64,000 nucleotides of DNA from Fimenecus sp052298855 (GTDB lineage: Bacteria > Bacillota > Clostridia > Oscillospirales > Acutalibacteraceae): the NCBI GenBank assembly GCA_052298855.1, contig DAVZXP010000007.1, positions 62,001-126,000 on the forward strand, read 5' to 3'. The notes under the pieces were generated by a model. That model was given only the letters and a program-made list of their open reading frames with translations, ran no database searches and was not told where the DNA came from. A program made the translations under genes and the position numbers. Positions within the stretch are counted from its first letter, which is position 1, and every line of letters starts with the position of its first letter. This document shows positions 55,793-64,000 of the stretch, piece after piece.

Positions 55793-57126
55793 CAAATTTC
55801 CTCTAATAAAGCCTTTGCCCTTGAAACAAGGTAGTTTTTATTGTTTTTTTCATTGTCAACCAAAACCTCAATAAATAAAATCTGCAACGCTAAATTTATA
55901 TCCTTACCGTCTGAAAGACCTAATTTTATAAGGTCGTTTCCGTCAATTTCCAAATCGGAAAGCCGATAGCACTCGTTGTTTTCGATTATTTCATCGAGCA
56001 GGTCTTGCATAACCTTGAGCTTTTCGTCGTGGGAATGGGGATCTGCCTTTGCAAGACAATCTGCACGGCGTACCTTGATGAAATCCCTGTAATTTTCTTC
56101 TCCGACCTCGCTCAACAAAAGCTTTGCGTCGGTTTTCGTCCTCGGGGACGCCTCTGAATGTATGCCGATAAGCGTCGATACCTTTTCAATAGTCTTGTTA
56201 TCATAGCGCATACGCTTGAGGATTTCACGGCTCATTTTAGCACCGATTGAAGCGTGGCACTTGAAATGGTCAATGCCGTCAGAGTCGGTAAATTTAGCCT
56301 TTGGCTTTCCGAAATCGTGGAAAAACATAGTTATTTTAAGCACTTTTTCATTCTCAACGTCACGCAGAGCGTGGAGTGTGTGACAGCCTACGTCGTAAAC
56401 GTGGTAAGGCGTGTGCTGTTCACAGTCGGTAAGCTCGGCAAATTCGGGGATAAATACCTCAATAACATCGTGAAACTCACTTAAAACACCGAAAGCCTTT
56501 TTACCGCAAAGAAGCTTTGTAAATTCATCTCTGATGCGTTCAACGGCAATGTTTTTAAGCAAATCCTTTTGAGAATGTATGCACTTTGTTGTTTCATCGT
56601 CAATAGAAAAACCGAGAGTCGAAGAAAATCGGAGTGCACGCATAATCCTCAACGCATCCTCGGAAAATCTCTTTTCGGGGTCGCCTACGCAACGGATAAT
56701 CTTGTTTTCAATATCGTCTATACCGCCGAAAAGGTCGATAAGACCGTCCTCCTCGTTATAGCAGAGCGTGTTCACCGTGAAATCACGCCTTGCAAGGTCG
56801 TCCTTAAGCTTTCGGGAAAAGCTCACGCTTTCGGGGTGACGGCTGTCAAGATAATCGCCGTCTATCCGATAAGTCGTAATTTCAAACGGTTCGTGGTCGC
56901 AAATCACCGTAACCGTGCCGTGCTTAACGCCTGTTTCAACAATTCTAAAGTCTTTGAAAACTTGCATTGTCTCCTCGGGTAGGGCAGAGGTCGTAATATC
57001 AAAGTCGTTGGGGGCAACGCCCATAACCATATCACGCACGCAACCGCCGACGGCATACGCTTCATATCCGTTCGCCTTGAGAAGCTTAATAATGCTGTTC
57101 ACTTTTTCAGGCAGCATAAAATTCAT
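55792..57126 (-). CDS. cca: CCA tRNA nucleotidyltransferase with HD domain
   Basis: Adds or repairs the 3' CCA of tRNA. The 444-residue class II enzyme has GGCVRD at 27-32, the catalytic acids Asp41 and Asp43 (PNDFDITTSALP), RRDFTVNTLCYN, EDALRIMRALRFS, and a C-terminal HD domain (HDFGKPKAKFTD, FKCHASIGAKM). The tRNA-Lys in this window encodes its own CCA, so repair may be a main role. It precedes the rluA-like gene with a one-base overlap. Confidence 0.95.
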   Translation of the reverse strand: MNFMLPEKVNSIIKLLKANGYEAYAVGGCVRDMVMGVAPNDFDITTSALPEETMQVFKDFRIVETGVKHGTVTVICDHEPFEITTYRIDGDYLDSRHPESVSFSRKLKDDLARRDFTVNTLCYNEEDGLIDLFGGIDDIENKIIRCVGDPEKRFSEDALRIMRALRFSSTLGFSIDDETTKCIHSQKDLLKNIAVERIRDEFTKLLCGKKAFGVLSEFHDVIEVFIPEFAELTDCEQHTPYHVYDVGCHTLHALRDVENEKVLKITMFFHDFGKPKAKFTDSDGIDHFKCHASIGAKMSREILKRMRYDNKTIEKVSTLIGIHSEASPRTKTDAKLLLSEVGEENYRDFIKVRRADCLAKADPHSHDEKLKVMQDLLDEIIENNECYRLSDLEIDGNDLIKLGLSDGKDINLALQILFIEVLVDNEKNNKNYLVSRAKALLEEI

Positions 57127-57242
57127 ATCGCACCTTTTTCGTCTTTATTTATACATATTTTAATATATTTTTATTTACTTGTAAACCGATATTGCTTTAT
57201 GTTATCATATAAAAGTAAAAAATACTGTAAGGGAAGATTGAA

Positions 57243-57458
57243 ATGGAAACAGAGAGATTAAAAAGAATAAACGAATTGGCACATAAAGAAAAGACTGAGG
57301 GCTTGACCGAGGCGGAAAAAGCCGAACAGGCGAAGCTTCGTAAGGAATACCTTGCTGCGTTCAAGAAAAACCTTGTCGCAGAGCTTGACAATACCTATAT
57401 CGTTGACGAGCAGGGGCACAAGCGCAAGGTCTGCCGTAAAGACAGCACAATGAATTGA
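57243..57458 (+). CDS. DUF896 (YnzC-like) protein
   Basis: A 71-residue helical protein: METERLKRINELAHKEKTEG, then LTEAEKAEQAKLRKEYLAAF and a polar C terminus. This is the complete DUF896 pattern. In B. subtilis ynzC belongs to the LexA-controlled yneA operon; here no LexA box is present in the 116 bp upstream. GGGAAGA lies 6 nt before the ATG. Function unknown. Confidence 0.92.
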   Translation: METERLKRINELAHKEKTEGLTEAEKAEQAKLRKEYLAAFKKNLVAELDNTYIVDEQGHKRKVCRKDSTMN

Positions 57459-57547
57459 AAATTGAATTAAACCGTAGGCATAACATCAATTTTATACTCT
57501 TGTGCTTTAGAATTTCATAATGCAAAATATCCTTGAGCAATAAAAAT

Positions 57548-57584
57548 CGGACAGCCATATAAATTGGCTGTCCGATTTTTATTT
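57548..57584. terminator. Bidirectional terminator between DUF896 and MATE genes
   Basis: A perfect 10-bp stem (57548-57557 with 57565-57574), extended by A-T pairs, with ATTTTTATTTG on the right and AAAAAT on the left. Confidence 0.9.
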
Positions 57585-57591
57585 GTTATGC

Positions 57592-58932
57592 TTACTTCTG
57601 AATTTTTTCCTTTTTCCACGGACCTGTTACATAGAACACAATCGACAGAACGGTTGCGACGCACCAGCCGACAGGCCAAGCGCACCAAATTCCCGTTGCG
57701 CCAAGCGGTGTTTTCGAGAAAACCGCCGCCATAACAACACGCAAAATCAAGTCTGTAAAGGTTGCAATCATAAACTTGTTCATCATTCCCGCACCCCTCA
57801 AAATGCCGTCTGCGACAAGCTTTGCGGAAACTATGAAATAGAACGGAGAAAGTATTTTAAGATAGGTTATACCCGTCAATATTGCTGTTTCGGTAGGCTC
57901 GTCCATAAAGAGTTTGAGGAAGAACTCGCCCTTGAAGAAGTAGAGTGCGAACAGCGGCAGGCTCAACAGCCACACCATTTTTAGTCCTGCCGTAAAGCCT
58001 TGCTTGACACGGACAAGCTTTCCTGCACCCATATTCTGTGCGGTGTAATTTGAAATTCCGTTTCCGAGGGTTGTAAACGAAGTAATTACAAGGTTATTGA
58101 GCTTGACCGCCGCCGAATATCCTGCCATTACGGGAGCACCGAAGCCGTTGATAATGCCCTGAATGATTATATTTCCGATTGAAATAAAACTCTGCTGCAG
58201 GGTGCTCGGAATAGCGATTATAACAATCTGCTTTAAGATATTCTTGTCAAAAATCGGGCAGTTCTTTTCCTTGTCGATTTTATTAAGTCTTTTGAAAACC
58301 ACCGCAATCGCAAGTATGCAGCTGATGCCTTGACAAATGAATGTTGCCCATGCAACACCTGCTACACCCATATGAAAAGATTTTACAAACCATATATCAA
58401 CCGCAATGTTTGAGAGCGAAGATACGGCGAGAAAATAAAACGGAGTTTTCGAGTCGCCTAACGCCGAAAAAATACCCGTCGCAATGTTATAGAAGAAAAC
58501 AAACGGAAGTCCCCAAACATATATGTCAAGGTATAGCTTCGAGTCCGCAAAAACAATGTCGGGAGTTCTGATAAGACGAAGCAATGCACCTGAACCGAAT
58601 ATTCCGATAAGCATTAACAGAACGCAAAGTCCTGCGCTGAAAATGCAGGCGGTATATACGGAGGTTTTAACCTTTTTGAATTCTTTTGCACCGAAAAATC
58701 TTGAAACGACAACCGAGCAGCCCATATTACAGCCGAAAGCAAAAGCAATGAAAATTAACGTGATTTCATAGCTGTTTCCGACTGCCGCAAGGGCGTTTTC
58801 GCCTACAAATTTACCTGCTACGAAGCTGTCTGCTATATTATAAAGCTGTTGGAAAATTATGCTTCCGAAAAGCGGCAAGCAGAATTTCCACAAAACCGAT
58901 TGCGGTTTTCCGACTGTCAAATCCTTATTCAT
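57592..58932 (-). CDS. MATE-family efflux transporter
   Basis: A 446-residue protein with twelve hydrophobic helices in two related halves, starting with LPLFGSIIFQQLYNIADSFV and carrying GNSYEITLIFIAFAFGCNMG; the second half repeats NGFGAPVMAGYSAAVKLNN and GNGISNYTAQNMGAGK. MATE proteins export drugs or metabolites with Na+ or H+. It overlaps the kinase-like gene by 8 nt and diverges from a LysR regulator. Confidence 0.93.
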   Translation of the reverse strand: MNKDLTVGKPQSVLWKFCLPLFGSIIFQQLYNIADSFVAGKFVGENALAAVGNSYEITLIFIAFAFGCNMGCSVVVSRFFGAKEFKKVKTSVYTACIFSAGLCVLLMLIGIFGSGALLRLIRTPDIVFADSKLYLDIYVWGLPFVFFYNIATGIFSALGDSKTPFYFLAVSSLSNIAVDIWFVKSFHMGVAGVAWATFICQGISCILAIAVVFKRLNKIDKEKNCPIFDKNILKQIVIIAIPSTLQQSFISIGNIIIQGIINGFGAPVMAGYSAAVKLNNLVITSFTTLGNGISNYTAQNMGAGKLVRVKQGFTAGLKMVWLLSLPLFALYFFKGEFFLKLFMDEPTETAILTGITYLKILSPFYFIVSAKLVADGILRGAGMMNKFMIATFTDLILRVVMAAVFSKTPLGATGIWCAWPVGWCVATVLSIVFYVTGPWKKEKIQK

Positions 58933-59545
58933 TTTCTTTTCCTTCCATTTCCTTCAAGCATTTTATTATTGTATTTACACATATATCCATACCGAGTGCA
59001 CTGCTTGAGAGCATAATATTATAGCTTTCGGGCATACCCCATTGAGTGTCCGAATAAAAATCAAAAAACTGTTTTCTCATTCTGTCCATATGCTTTATTC
59101 TGTGAGCCGCCGCCCTTTCGTCAAGACGGTTTCTATTCATTACACGGCGTACTCTGTCCTCATGGTCGGCATAGATGAACACCGACAGCACCTCGTCCTT
59201 AGGAAGTATCGCCGAGGCACAGCGACCGATTATAACACAATCGCCTTTTTTGCCGATTTCCTCGATAACTCTTTTTTCAGCGTCATAGGCAAGCTGACTT
59301 TCGGAATAAAACGCATTCCCTATCCCTGCCATATCCGCATACGGATTACCGCTTAAAAACTGAATACTGTTAATAGGCGACTCTTCGGTTTTTGAGATGA
59401 ATTCCTCGCTCATTCCCGATTCAAACGCCGCTTTTTTAATAAGCAGCTTATCATAGCATGGAATTTGAAGAGTGCGTGCAAGCTTTTCTCCTATTTCACG
59501 TCCGCCGCTTCCGTACTGTCTACCAATACAAATAATCTTGCTCAT
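58925..59545 (-). CDS. Cytidylate-kinase-like protein
   Basis: A 206-residue P-loop protein of the cytidylate-kinase-like family: GRQYGSGGREIGEKLA at residues 7-22 replaces a classical Walker A, followed by YDKLLIKKAA, VIIGRCASAIL and RVRRVMNRNRLDERAAAHRI. The real substrate of this family is not known. ATG 59545 was chosen, with AAGGA about 11 nt upstream; a 16-residue longer frame starts with basic residues. Translational coupling to MATE suggests a shared task or only shared regulation. Confidence 0.85.
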   Translation of the reverse strand: MSKIICIGRQYGSGGREIGEKLARTLQIPCYDKLLIKKAAFESGMSEEFISKTEESPINSIQFLSGNPYADMAGIGNAFYSESQLAYDAEKRVIEEIGKKGDCVIIGRCASAILPKDEVLSVFIYADHEDRVRRVMNRNRLDERAAAHRIKHMDRMRKQFFDFYSDTQWGMPESYNIMLSSSALGMDICVNTIIKCLKEMEGKENE

Positions 59546-59593
59546 ATCCGTCGCTTCCTTTTGAATTTTTACTGTTGCTTTTCTTGAACGCAT

Positions 59594-59671
59594 ATATTAT
59601 AATTTGATTTAAGATATATGTAAAATGTAAATTTTAAGTTTTGATATATCATTTTTATATGGAGAAAAGCT
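59594..59671. promoter_or_regulatory. Divergent intergenic region with palindrome TGATATATCA
   Basis: The AT-rich region between the kinase-like gene and lysR has the perfect 10-bp palindrome TGATATATCA (59642-59651), 21 nt before the lysR start, and a partner AAGATATATG near 59612. LysR regulators commonly bind such AT-rich dyads in the divergent region. Confidence 0.45.
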
Positions 59672-60556
59672 ATGAACATCAGCTACGATTATTACAAAAT
59701 TTTCTATTTCGTTGCAAAATACGGCAGTTTCACGGCTGCGGCAAATGTGCTGTTCGGTAATCAGCCTAACATAACAAGGGCTATAAAAAAGCTTGAAAAT
59801 GAGCTCGGATGCACGTTGTTTATCCGCCACAGGCACGGTGTGACTCTCACACCCGAGGGCGAAAAGCTATATGCGAGAATTGCAACGGCTGTCGAGAGTA
59901 TAAAGCTCGGCGAGGAAGAAATCGAGCAGGATAAAAGCCTGCAATCGGGCAAGGTTACGGTTGCCGTAAGCGAAATTGCGCTTCACTGTTCACTTTTGCC
60001 TGCACTCAAAAAGTTCAGAAGCAATTACTCGGGCGTTAAACTCAAAATTTCAAGCCTTACAACTCCGCTGGCTATTGAAATGCTCAAAAACGGCCTTGCC
60101 GATTTTGCGCTTGTAACAGAGCCGTTTGATTTACCGTCGGAATTACATTCCGTAAAGCTAAGAAGCGTAAAAGAAGCGCCTGTATGCAGTTCAAAACTGT
60201 CTTTGGAAACGGGAACAACGCTTACAGCCCGTCAACTGCTCCAATATTCTATTATCGGACTTGGCGAAAGAACAGGTTCTAACAAATTCTTTACAGATTA
60301 TTTCAACTCGTCGGGATTAACTTTTGAGCCTGAAATCGAAGCGAGCTCTGCCGACCAAATTTTGCCTATGGTAAGGTCAGATCTCGGAATAGGCTTTGTT
60401 CCGCAGGAGTTTTTAGAAAAAGAAGATTTGTCCAATTTCACAATTCTCAATGTTGCTCCTCCTATTCCTGAAAGAAATATCTGCCTTATTAAAAGAAAAG
60501 GTGTTCATTCGTCACTTGCGGCATCGGAGCTTGAAAGAATAATCTTTTGCGGGTGA
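59672..60556 (+). CDS. LysR-family transcriptional regulator
   Basis: A 294-residue regulator with the N-terminal winged helix-turn-helix (YDYYKIFYFVAKYGSFTAAA, NITRAIKKLENELGCTLFIR) and a periplasmic-binding-like effector domain (VTVAVSEIALHCSLLPALKKF, IGFVPQEFL). TATGGAGAAAAG lies before its ATG. It is divergent from the kinase-like/MATE pair, so it most likely regulates that pair. The inducer is unknown. Confidence 0.92.
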   Translation: MNISYDYYKIFYFVAKYGSFTAAANVLFGNQPNITRAIKKLENELGCTLFIRHRHGVTLTPEGEKLYARIATAVESIKLGEEEIEQDKSLQSGKVTVAVSEIALHCSLLPALKKFRSNYSGVKLKISSLTTPLAIEMLKNGLADFALVTEPFDLPSELHSVKLRSVKEAPVCSSKLSLETGTTLTARQLLQYSIIGLGERTGSNKFFTDYFNSSGLTFEPEIEASSADQILPMVRSDLGIGFVPQEFLEKEDLSNFTILNVAPPIPERNICLIKRKGVHSSLAASELERIIFCG

Positions 60557-60584
60557 AGATTTTTTCAAAATTAAAATAAAACCC

Positions 60585-60613
60585 TTGAAAATTGGCGAAA
60601 ATGAAAGTATAAT
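60585..60613 (+). promoter_or_regulatory. Promoter of PHP gene
   Basis: -35 TTGAAA (60585-60590), 17-bp spacer, -10 TATAAT (60608-60613). The leader to the start codon is about 95 nt without a recognised structure. Confidence 0.82.
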
Positions 60614-60711
60614 TATATATATAGTATATTGAGGATTTATGCGCTTAAATTTACACATAACTCATTTTCAGTGAAATATATGATACTTAATTGTTTTGAG
60701 GAGGAAAGAAA

Positions 60712-61602
60712 TTGAACGGAGATTTACATTGTCACACTAAACTTTCAGACGGTTCTCTCGGTATTGAAGACTTAATTATTTTAGCTAAAAAAAGAGGTAT
60801 TACCACCATTGCGATTACAGACCACGACTGCCTTGCGGGAACAGTCAGAGGTAAAATAATCGGCGAGAGATACGGTATTCAGGTTATCCCCGGCGTTGAA
60901 TTGTCGGCAACCGATACAAAGACAGGCAAAAAAGTTCACATTCTTTGCTATCTCAGCGATATGCCTGCAAGACTTGAGGGACTTTGCCACAAGAATTCTC
61001 TTGCAAGGAAAAAAGCGGCTCATATTATGATGCTTCACACCGCTAAAAGATACCCCGTAACCACAGAATTCATCGTTAAATGCGCTACGGGCTCAACCAA
61101 TATTTATAAGTCTCACATTATGCAGGCACTTATGGAATCGGGTTATACAACCTCGATTTACGGCGAGCTTTACAACGAGCTTTTCAGCAAGGACTCGCCC
61201 AACAACATTCTTGTTGACCCGAAATACCCCGATATTGAAGAGGTTATCGGTGCGGTACACGACGCAGGCGGTGTAGCTGTTCTTGCTCACCCGTATATGT
61301 TTGACAATCTCGACTCCTTGCCGAGACTTATCGAATGCGGTCTTGACGGAATTGAAGTATGGCATCCGTCGGCTGACGAGGCACAGCAGGACGAGCTTAA
61401 AAAGCTTGCGACAAAGCATAAATTACTTATGACAGGCGGTACGGATTTCCACGGTCTTTATAACGATAAGGTTATTTCGATCGGCGACTACGGCACACCC
61501 GACGACGCCCTTTCAAAGCTTATGGGTTATAAGGCAAAGCAAAAGCGTTTGCTTAAAAAAGCACAGAAGCTTGCCGAGGAAAAGGCTGCCGAAAACGCAT
61601 AA
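60712..61602 (+). CDS. PHP-domain metal-dependent phosphoesterase
   Basis: A 296-residue protein of the PHP family, close to TrpH/YciV-type enzymes that cleave nucleotide phosphates or short RNA. Metal motifs are His6 and His8 (DLHCHTKLSDG), D37-H38-D39 (AITDHDCLAG), the middle insertion after PGVELSA, HPYMF and GGTDFHG. It uses a TTG start after a strong GAGGAGGAAAG site. The C terminus is a Lys/Ala helix. It shares a transcript with the next gene, 19 nt away. Confidence 0.88.
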   Translation: MNGDLHCHTKLSDGSLGIEDLIILAKKRGITTIAITDHDCLAGTVRGKIIGERYGIQVIPGVELSATDTKTGKKVHILCYLSDMPARLEGLCHKNSLARKKAAHIMMLHTAKRYPVTTEFIVKCATGSTNIYKSHIMQALMESGYTTSIYGELYNELFSKDSPNNILVDPKYPDIEEVIGAVHDAGGVAVLAHPYMFDNLDSLPRLIECGLDGIEVWHPSADEAQQDELKKLATKHKLLMTGGTDFHGLYNDKVISIGDYGTPDDALSKLMGYKAKQKRLLKKAQKLAEEKAAENA

Positions 61603-61621
61603 TCCAATACGGAGGTCTATT

Positions 61622-62179
61622 ATGGACGACGATATTAAAATCTTTAATGCCAAACCGAAAAACGACACACTTGACAGTATCGCTCTGATCGAAGAGATGA
61701 ATACTCAGCGTATGAACGGCAACACCGAAAAGGCTAAACAGCTTGGTAAATATCTTGCCGAGCGTTTCCTTGACAGTGCTGAACTTAGGCGCTCACTTGA
61801 GGAGGAAATCGGAACGCTTGATTATCCCCCGAAGATTATTTTGCAGATAAAGATTTTGGTGTTCTTTACGGCTGAATATTGCATTAACAGGCTTTTACCA
61901 AACACCCTGCTCAAAAGCACGGCAACAAATACTATTTATGACCGTGTTATGAAAAACGCAGGTGAATTTTACAAAGAGTTTTCCGACGGTGTCGAGTACA
62001 GCTTTTATTATCTTGCAGTTAAAAAGGAAGATGTTTTGAAAGCGGTCGGCAAGACCTTTGCTATGATTTGCCGAAAGGAAGACGATGAAACCTACAAGAA
62101 GCTCGGAAGCGATATTTTCAGAGTTGTTTCAAAGGAAGTTCAGTCGATTATCGAAGGCTATAATTTCATAACCGAATAA
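61622..62179 (+). CDS. Conserved-looking protein of unknown function
   Basis: A 185-residue, mostly helical protein, with no signal peptide or membrane helix. ATG 61622 follows CGGAGG at 6 nt; the in-frame extension upstream lies inside the PHP gene. Visible features are an acidic N terminus, YPPKIILQIKILVFFTAEYC and a SFYYLAVKKEDVLKAVGKTF segment. No family was recognised. Cotranscription with the PHP gene is the only functional hint. Confidence 0.75.
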   Translation: MDDDIKIFNAKPKNDTLDSIALIEEMNTQRMNGNTEKAKQLGKYLAERFLDSAELRRSLEEEIGTLDYPPKIILQIKILVFFTAEYCINRLLPNTLLKSTATNTIYDRVMKNAGEFYKEFSDGVEYSFYYLAVKKEDVLKAVGKTFAMICRKEDDETYKKLGSDIFRVVSKEVQSIIEGYNFITE

Positions 62180-62192
62180 GTGAACATAAATT

Positions 62193-62223
62193 AACCCCTC
62201 TTGAAATTCAAGAGGGGTTTTAC
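62193..62223. terminator. Terminator between unknown gene and GPH transporter
   Basis: A perfect 11-bp stem (62193-62203 with 62209-62219) with AAATT loop and TTTTA tail; it can serve both converging genes. Confidence 0.85.
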
Positions 62224-62237
62224 TATGCTTTGTTTTA

Positions 62238-63725
62238 TTATTCTATTACAATGCCTTCCGCTTTTCTCTTTTCGGCAAGCTCTTCGAGTATACGCTTTTT
62301 GTTGTCGCCCGAAATCTTATAGAAGAACATCGGAATTGCACACAGCAAGAGGCTGATACCGGGAACTATCGAAACAAGCGAGAACATTGCAAAACGGTGT
62401 CCTGCCGCAAGGTCGGTAGCCGCTACTATCGCAGTCGAGCTATACATCTTTTCAGGTTCAAGACCTATGAACATATACATGAGAACGATACCCGAAGTGG
62501 CAAGTGCGTTGCCGAGTTTGTTTACAAAGCCCTGACAAGCTGAGCCGAGACCGTTATCTCTAAAGCCTGTTTTAAGTTCCATATAATCAAGGCAGTCGCC
62601 TATCATAGCATAAGAAATAACATTGAGAACGCCAAGCGGTATGCAGGAAATAAGCACGAACGGAATACAAATATAAAGGTTCATTGTAAACCAACCGATA
62701 AGCGTCGTGAATATGCTTGCAACGAAGCCGAGCAAACAGGTTACAATTACAATCTTTTTATAATCGTACTTTTTCATAAGCACGGGCATAAATAGCATTG
62801 CGCCGAACATACCTACTATTGCACAAACTTGGAAAATTGTCTTAACCGAAGAAACGCTTGCCTCAATCGCCGCCACACGCTCTGCATCGGATAGTCCGTT
62901 CAAATCGGGACCTATATAAAAAGCGTATCTCGCAACGTGAACTGCCGCCGCCTGCACCATATATCTGCCTGAAGAAAGTATTCCCATTGCGATAACGAGC
63001 ATAAGCGGTTTGCACTTGAAAATTCTTGAAAGCTGACTGGGTTCACCGGGTTGAGGCTTTCTGTCGGGAATGACAACTCTCTCTTTAACTCTGAAATATG
63101 AATTTGCGTAAAGTATAATTCCGATAACAACCGTAACGATTGCCATAATAAGATACTTTTTCTTATTATAATCAAGTCCGTCGGATGTGCCGAGGATTTT
63201 CGGAAGTGTAAGACCGATAACGAGGAAAAGCACCTCGGGAACAGCAGAGCCGACGCCGTTGAACGTTCTGCCGATAGAGATTACTCTGCCTCTCTCGTCT
63301 GCGTCAGGGGTCAAAACATTAGGCAAACTCCAAAACGGAACGTCAGCCATTGTATAAATCATACCCCAAACAACATAGACAACCGCCGAGTATATCATAA
63401 GTTCCTTTTTTTCAAGATTAGGACTCAAATACATAAGCACCGTAAGCACGCCAATCGGAATTGCGGCATAAATTATATACGGACGCATTTTTCCGTGCTT
63501 TGTGGTTCTGCGGTCAACAATCATACCCATGAGCGGATCATTGATTGCATCCCAAATTCTTGCAAGAAGCATAAGCAACAGCACGAACATGGGTGTAAGC
63601 TGCAAAACGTTCAGATAATAGTCACTTATGTAGCTTGACATCATAGCGTATATCATTCCCTGTCCCATAGCGGCAAGGCAGAATGAATACATTTCTTTTT
63701 TTGGAAGATAAGTTTTCGATGACAT
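62238..63725 (-). CDS. GPH-family sugar:cation symporter
   Basis: A 495-residue, twelve-helix transporter of the MelB/XylP type. The GPH hallmarks are DAINDPLMGMIVDRR after helix 2, GKMRPYIIYAAIPIG, the DVPFWSLPNVLTPDADERGRV loop and a second-half GDCLDYMELKTGFRDNGLG. Cargo is probably a pentoside, hexuronide or other oligosaccharide. AAGGAG lies 7 nt before the ATG; a minus-strand -10 TATAAT is at 63765-63760. It stands alone in the window. Confidence 0.93.
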   Translation of the reverse strand: MSSKTYLPKKEMYSFCLAAMGQGMIYAMMSSYISDYYLNVLQLTPMFVLLLMLLARIWDAINDPLMGMIVDRRTTKHGKMRPYIIYAAIPIGVLTVLMYLSPNLEKKELMIYSAVVYVVWGMIYTMADVPFWSLPNVLTPDADERGRVISIGRTFNGVGSAVPEVLFLVIGLTLPKILGTSDGLDYNKKKYLIMAIVTVVIGIILYANSYFRVKERVVIPDRKPQPGEPSQLSRIFKCKPLMLVIAMGILSSGRYMVQAAAVHVARYAFYIGPDLNGLSDAERVAAIEASVSSVKTIFQVCAIVGMFGAMLFMPVLMKKYDYKKIVIVTCLLGFVASIFTTLIGWFTMNLYICIPFVLISCIPLGVLNVISYAMIGDCLDYMELKTGFRDNGLGSACQGFVNKLGNALATSGIVLMYMFIGLEPEKMYSSTAIVAATDLAAGHRFAMFSLVSIVPGISLLLCAIPMFFYKISGDNKKRILEELAEKRKAEGIVIE

Positions 63726-63936
63726 GGTGCGCTCCTTTTGAAAATTTTAATATAGTCCCATTATACTATAAATTACACCGCCTTGCAGTAGAAATAACAG
63801 AGCGATATTTGGTCAAAATAACTAAAGAAGCGATTAAAAAAGCCGATTGATTAACTATTGGCTTTAATTGTGTCTATTAAATTGTTTTGCGAAATTTTAT
63901 ATAAAAGCAAATTCCTACACTAAATCATTGCGGTTG
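63726..63936. other. Upstream region of GPH gene
   Basis: Contains the -10 box of the GPH gene at 63760-63765. No convincing -35 was seen. The rest is AT-rich with no recognised gene. Confidence 0.4.
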
Positions 63937-64000
63937 TTATCAAATTGAATTCAATATCGTACCGTAGGGACAGCCCTTGCGGCTGTCTGTGAATTTGATT
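63937..64000. repeat. REP-like repeat at window edge
   Basis: GTTATCAAATTGAATTC followed by TACCGTAGGGACAG and the hairpin GACAGCCCTTGCGGCTGTC repeats the module at 34579-34622 with small changes in the stem that keep it paired. It continues beyond the window. Confidence 0.65.

Noticed and set aside
57127..57242. LexA control of the DUF896 gene as in B. subtilis ynzC
   Set aside because: No CGAAC-N4-GTTCG or close variant is present upstream.

Overview
The window is chromosomal DNA of a Gram-positive, spore-forming, strictly anaerobic Clostridia member. The gene content and intergenic repeat style resemble gut Oscillospirales/Ruminococcaceae; this placement is an inference from gene content and family resemblance, not from a search. 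Evidence includes a firmicute-type infC-rpmI-rplT leader, spoVAD, pflB/pflA, folate-dependent TrmFO, AGGAGG-type ribosome binding sites, a B. subtilis-type LexA box and Rrf2-controlled isc genes. There is no rRNA, CRISPR array, transposase or phage gene. The only tRNA is tRNA-Lys(UUU).

Layout. 1-19.9 kb is a dense plus-strand housekeeping run: translation (infC, rpmI, rplT), RNA modification, DNA topology and repair (dprA, topA, trmFO), lipid precursor and RNA processing (plsX, rnc), chromosome and secretion (smc, ftsY), then nucleotide hygiene, ribosome assembly and NAD synthesis (rdgB, yhbY, nadD, yqeK, rsfS, leuS). 20-23.7 kb holds a secreted esterase and araA-araD. 24-25.2 kb is an orphan spoVAD with a tiny membrane protein. 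25.3-30.6 kb links an Rrf2 regulator, a split methionine synthase and iscS-iscU. 30.8-34.3 kb is a DUF134 regulator with pflB-pflA. 34.3-43 kb mixes transporters, a small SOS-type unit, GtrA, nnr-acpS, nagB, a glycosyltransferase, a solitary MazF and nrdR. 43.2-45.5 kb has small membrane proteins, secG, tRNA-Lys and a repeat-rich gap. 45.5-54.9 kb is a divergent sugar locus: GH3 - GH51 - DUF6171 leftward, TetR - FGGY kinase - transporter - lipoprotein rightward. 54.9-63.7 kb carries rluA-like, cca, DUF896, MATE with a kinase-like gene divergent from a LysR regulator, a PHP phosphoesterase and a GPH sugar transporter.

How it works together. The GH51 arabinofuranosidase, GH3 glucosidase, importers, arabinose isomerase, an FGGY kinase and AraD could form a complete L-arabinose route, with the kinase encoded 27 kb away from araA-araD. 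Pyruvate formate-lyase then fits anaerobic fermentation. The Rrf2 protein probably represses its own operon and iscSU through similar palindromes found in both promoters.

Most notable non-gene signals: (1) a tandem 195-bp array in which the tRNA-Lys 3' end plus its terminator has been copied, with compensatory changes in the terminator stem and internal hairpins; (2) a perfect LexA box on a promoter that drives only tiny reading frames; (3) matched palindromes in the rrf2 and iscS promoters; (4) a perfect TTGACATATGTCAA palindrome on the DUF134-pflB promoter; (5) a solitary MazF whose leader has a 10-bp inverted repeat just before the ribosome binding site; (6) FtsY with its acidic, membrane-targeting segment moved to the C terminus; (7) infC apparently starting at AUC.
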